Positions 7,110 to 9,018 of a stretch of DNA of 9,018 nt are shown piece by piece. The notes below the pieces were generated by a model. It was not told the DNA's origin and searched no databases. It saw only the letters and a list, made by a program, of their open reading frames with translations. This DNA is from Prevotella sp. UBA4376 (GTDB lineage: Bacteria > Bacteroidota > Bacteroidia > Bacteroidales > Bacteroidaceae), in contig DGRY01000117.1 in assembly GCA_002391185.1 (NCBI GenBank), positions 1 through 9,018 on the forward strand, read 5' to 3'. The first letter of the stretch is position 1; every line of letters begins with the position of its first letter. Position numbers and translations under genes: made by a program.

Positions 7110-7592
7110 CTATCCTATGGTTATCAAAGCTGCCTCTTCCAATACAGATTCTCCTTGACTTACGTGAATTTTTCTAACAACGCCATCTTTTTCTGCCATA
7201 ATAGCATTTTCCATTTTCATAGCCTCTAGAACAAGGAGTTTCTGTCCTTCTTTCACTACATCCCCCTCCTTAACACATATCTCAAGAACTACACCTGGAA
7301 GCGGACTTGTAACAACTTCCAATTTCGAAGTATCCCCTAATGTTGCTTCTGATTTGTTGGCTGTACTCAACGACTCCTCTTTTTTCACTTCATCACTCAA
7401 CGCTTTTTCTGATGCAAAAGAGTCAACGCTTGCTTTATCACCTTCAGCCATATTCATAGCTAAAGGTTTCTTGTTGTTTAATACCACATCGTATTCTACT
7501 CCATTAACTGTTACTTTCGCAACATTGTCTTCTACACAGTTAACCACAACTTCATAGTCATGTCCATTGATGTTCAGATTATATGTTTTCAT
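7110..7592 (-). CDS. Biotin carboxyl carrier subunit of the Na+-translocating decarboxylase
   Basis: This 160-residue protein carries the covalently bound biotin that shuttles CO2 from the carboxyltransferase to the beta subunit. The C-terminal biotinyl/lipoyl domain is at about 91-160, with the motif EAMKM at 123-127 and K126 as the biotinylated lysine. The preceding SPLPGVV and the later DGVVRKIHVSQGESV complete the usual beta-barrel fold. Residues 1-40 (MKTYNLNING...VNGVEYDVVL) are the short N-terminal domain seen in Bacteroidota homologues. Residues 45-90 form a Ser/Ala/Glu/Lys-rich flexible linker that lets the biotin arm swing. It lies 52 bp downstream of the OadG-like gene and 4 bp upstream of the beta-subunit gene. 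It is soluble by sequence and would be tethered to the membrane through its partners. Confidence 0.95.
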   Translation of the reverse strand: MKTYNLNINGHDYEVVVNCVEDNVAKVTVNGVEYDVVLNNKKPLAMNMAEGDKASVDSFASEKALSDEVKKEESLSTANKSEATLGDTSKLEVVTSPLPGVVLEICVKEGDVVKEGQKLLVLEAMKMENAIMAEKDGVVRKIHVSQGESVLEEAALITIG

Positions 7593-7644
7593 GCCTTATA
7601 ATTATTTTGTTAAACGATATTATTGCAAGTATTATTGTCGCCTT

Positions 7645-8070
7645 CTACAGTTTTGAACTATAAAGCGCAACCGTTCTATCATTCCATGATGTTTTCCGTG
7701 GAATTATTGTTATCTTATCCGGCTCTATATCATGAGGACAATCTGTAAGATACAGATGTAAAGCAGTAGTAATAGCAGCGACATCAGTTTCTCTACATTC
7801 CATATCCAATGCTAAAGCTATAGCTGCCGCCACTTCTGCATTCTCTTCACATCTTCTCTTTTTCATTCTATGCTTAATTTTAGGCATAGCAACTTTCGTG
7901 AATATTCTTCCAGAAAGCGAATACACGAAAAATAGAAGTATTAGTCCTGTAAACACCACACTAACAGCCACTATAGATAGTGTCCATCCATGCGGATCAT
8001 AACTTGCCATTTTAACGGCACCATTTGTCATTTCGCCAACATTTGCCAGCATCAAAATAAAGTGTATCAT
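7645..8070 (-). CDS. OadG-family small membrane subunit of the Na+-translocating decarboxylase
   Basis: The 141-residue protein has one strong membrane helix at about 29-53 (WTLSIVAVSVVFTGLILLFFVYSL). A basic stretch at 59-73 (KVAMPKIKHRMKKRR) would face the cytoplasm. It ends in a soluble domain with AAAIALALDM at 81-90 and AAITTALHLYL at 98-108. This layout, including the phrase DPHGWTL before the helix, matches OadG/gamma-like proteins of Bacteroidota decarboxylase operons, which anchor and assemble the carboxyltransferase, carrier and beta subunits. The family is poorly conserved, so the call rests partly on position as the first gene of the oadG-carrier-beta set. The start is uncertain: Met 1, 7, 14 and 21 are all possible, and the first 21 residues are not diagnostic. 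The ATG at 8070 gives the longest product. Confidence 0.82.
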   Translation of the reverse strand: MIHFILMLANVGEMTNGAVKMASYDPHGWTLSIVAVSVVFTGLILLFFVYSLSGRIFTKVAMPKIKHRMKKRRCEENAEVAAAIALALDMECRETDVAAITTALHLYLTDCPHDIEPDKITIIPRKTSWNDRTVALYSSKL

Positions 8071-8094
8071 AGGCAGATTATTTAAAAGCTAAGT

Positions 8095-8120
8095 AGAAAG
8101 TGGCATAAATACCACTTTCT
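8095..8120 (-). terminator. Hairpin between ugd and the decarboxylase operon
   Basis: AGAAAGTGG (8095-8103) and CCACTTTCT (8112-8120) are perfect 9-bp reverse complements around an 8-nt loop, and one G-U pair can extend the stem in minus-strand RNA. The stem starts 10 bp after the ugd stop and ends 24 bp before the OadG-like start. The RNA after it reads ACTTAGCTTTTAAAT, with only a short T run, so termination may be partial. An AAAAGCTA octamer occurs on both sides (8084-8091 and 8123-8130). It could end ugd transcription or act in the leader of the decarboxylase operon. Confidence 0.5.
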
Positions 8121-8130
8121 GCAAAAGCTA

Positions 8131-9018
8131 TCAGTCTCTTCGGAATATATCTCTTGTATATACCTTTTCATGTACATCATCAAGAGAAGAATCATAGCGA
8201 TTCGCTATGATAGCATCAGACTGCTTTTTGAAGAGTTCAAGATTGTTAACCACCTTAGAACCGAAGAATGAACTGCCATCTTCAAGCGTTGGCTCATATA
8301 TTATAACATGAGCACCCTTTGCTTTGACACGTTTCATTATTCCCTGAATAGCACTCTGACGAAAATTATCTGAATTACTTTTCATTGTAAGACGGAAAAC
8401 GCCCACTGTGACCTCTTCCTTAGAACCATCATACTGATTATTTGTGCTATAATCATACCAGCCAGCCTTTCTCAGAACCTCATCAGCAATAAAATCCTTT
8501 CGAGTGCGATTGCTCTCTACAATAGCACTCATCATATTTTGAGGTACATCAGCATAGTTGGCAAGAAGTTGCTTAGTATCTTTTGGCAAGCAATAGCCAC
8601 CATATCCGAAACTTGGGTTATTGTAATGAGTTCCTATACGAGGGTCAAGTCCAATACCTTCTATTATTGCTTTAGAATCTAATCCTTTTACCTCGGCATA
8701 GGTATCCAACTCATTGAAATAGCTCACACGCAGAGCAAGGTAGGTGTTGGCAAACAATTTAACAGCTTCTGCTTCCTTTACTCCCATAAATAAGGTGGCA
8801 ATATTCTCTTTAATAGCCCCCTCCTGCAATAGTGCAGCAAATGTTTTTGCTGCCTCATGGAGTTCTTCTGCATGAGCAGACAGTTCGTCTTTTGGCGATC
8901 CAACAATAATTCTGCTTGGATTTAAATTATCGTACAGAGCCTTGCTCTCACGAAGGAACTCTGGTGAAAACAGCAGTTTCAGGTTCTTCCCATATCGCTT
9001 ATACAAACTCTCACAATA
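8131..9018 (-). CDS. ugd: UDP-glucose 6-dehydrogenase, C-terminal part (partial)
   Basis: Ugd is a cytosolic enzyme that oxidises UDP-glucose to UDP-glucuronate with two NAD+, supplying sugar for capsule and other surface polysaccharides. The frame is open to the window edge, and 295 C-terminal residues are visible. About 95-110 residues holding the Rossmann NAD-binding start are missing beyond the edge, judged by the 388 residues of E. coli Ugd. Visible residues 16-23 are LFSPEFLR. The central helix segment has NTYLALR (91-97) and [10 protein letters not shown] (100-109), and the active site block is [15 protein letters not shown] with the catalytic Cys at codon 8590-8592. These match the short E. 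coli/Klebsiella type closely. The C-terminal domain contains the segment MKSNSDNFR. The TTG at 9004-9006 sits inside conserved sequence and is not the true start. The stop is TGA at 8131-8133. Confidence 0.95.
   Translation of the reverse strand, partial: YCESLYKRYGKNLKLLFSPEFLRESKALYDNLNPSRIIVGSPKDELSAHAEELHEAAKTFAALLQEGAIKENIATLFMGVKEAEAVKLFANTYLALRVSYFNELDTYAEVKGLDSKAIIEGIGLDPRIGTHYNNPSFGYGGYCLPKDTKQLLANYADVPQNMMSAIVESNRTRKDFIADEVLRKAGWYDYSTNNQYDGSKEEVTVGVFRLTMKSNSDNFRQSAIQGIMKRVKAKGAHVIIYEPTLEDGSSFFGSKVVNNLELFKKQSDAIIANRYDSSLDDVHEKVYTRDIFRRD

Noticed and set aside
8122..8130. CAAAAGCTA, read on the minus strand as TAGCTTTTG, as a -7 promoter element for the OadG-like gene.
   Set aside because: It has one base too many between TA and TTTG to fit TAnnTTTG, and there is no TTTG element at a suitable distance upstream.
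9004..9006. TTG as the start codon of ugd.
   Set aside because: The frame continues upstream to the window edge with plausible sequence, and the usual N-terminal NAD-binding domain would be missing, so the gene is cut by the window rather than starting here.
1..9018. CRISPR arrays, tRNA or rRNA genes, insertion sequences, phage or defence genes.
   Set aside because: No regularly spaced repeats, cloverleaf-like sequences, transposase motifs or target-site duplications were seen by eye. Almost all of the window is explained by conserved metabolic and repair genes.

Overview
The window looks like chromosomal DNA of a Bacteroidota bacterium, most likely in or near Prevotella/Bacteroides. The reasons are AT-rich intergenic DNA, genes without clear Shine-Dalgarno sequences, a Bacteroidetes-type TAnnTTTG promoter element in front of feoB, a FeoA-FeoB fusion, and a sodium-pump decarboxylase cluster (OadG-like, biotin carrier, beta subunit) of the kind found in this phylum. 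The genus is inference. Five genes are complete and the two at the edges are cut off.

Layout: positions 1-252 hold the 3' end of a membrane transporter of the AspT/YidE/YbjL family (+). A 216-bp intergenic stretch with inverted and direct repeats follows. Then come uvrA (469-3306, +), encoding the damage-recognition ATPase of nucleotide excision repair, and a hairpin (3330-3369). Next is a compact control region with a 10-bp direct repeat and a promoter element that almost touches the ATG of feoB (3410-5773, +), a fused FeoA-FeoB ferrous iron transporter.

The plus-strand and minus-strand blocks converge at 5774-5947. This interval has a 30-bp imperfect tandem repeat and a perfect 20-bp stem hairpin flanked by A and T tracts, well suited to terminate transcription from both sides. 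On the minus strand, reading from right to left, are the 3' part of ugd (UDP-glucose 6-dehydrogenase, 9018-8131), a hairpin, and three genes of a biotin-dependent Na+-translocating decarboxylase: the OadG-like gamma subunit (8070-7645), the biotin carrier (7592-7110) and the beta subunit (7105-5948). The last two are 4 bp apart.

The three decarboxylase genes should act as one membrane complex. The beta subunit decarboxylates the carboxybiotin on the carrier protein and pumps Na+, and the small gamma-like protein anchors the assembly. The carboxyltransferase (alpha) subunit that would set the substrate, methylmalonyl-CoA or oxaloacetate, is not next to them, so the substrate cannot be decided here. 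The other genes are housekeeping functions with no obvious link to each other.

I see no mobile element, CRISPR array, RNA gene or defence system, and nothing that amounts to an undescribed multi-gene system. The points most worth a second look are the feoB control region, the nested palindrome at 5842-5906, and the decarboxylase cluster without its alpha subunit.
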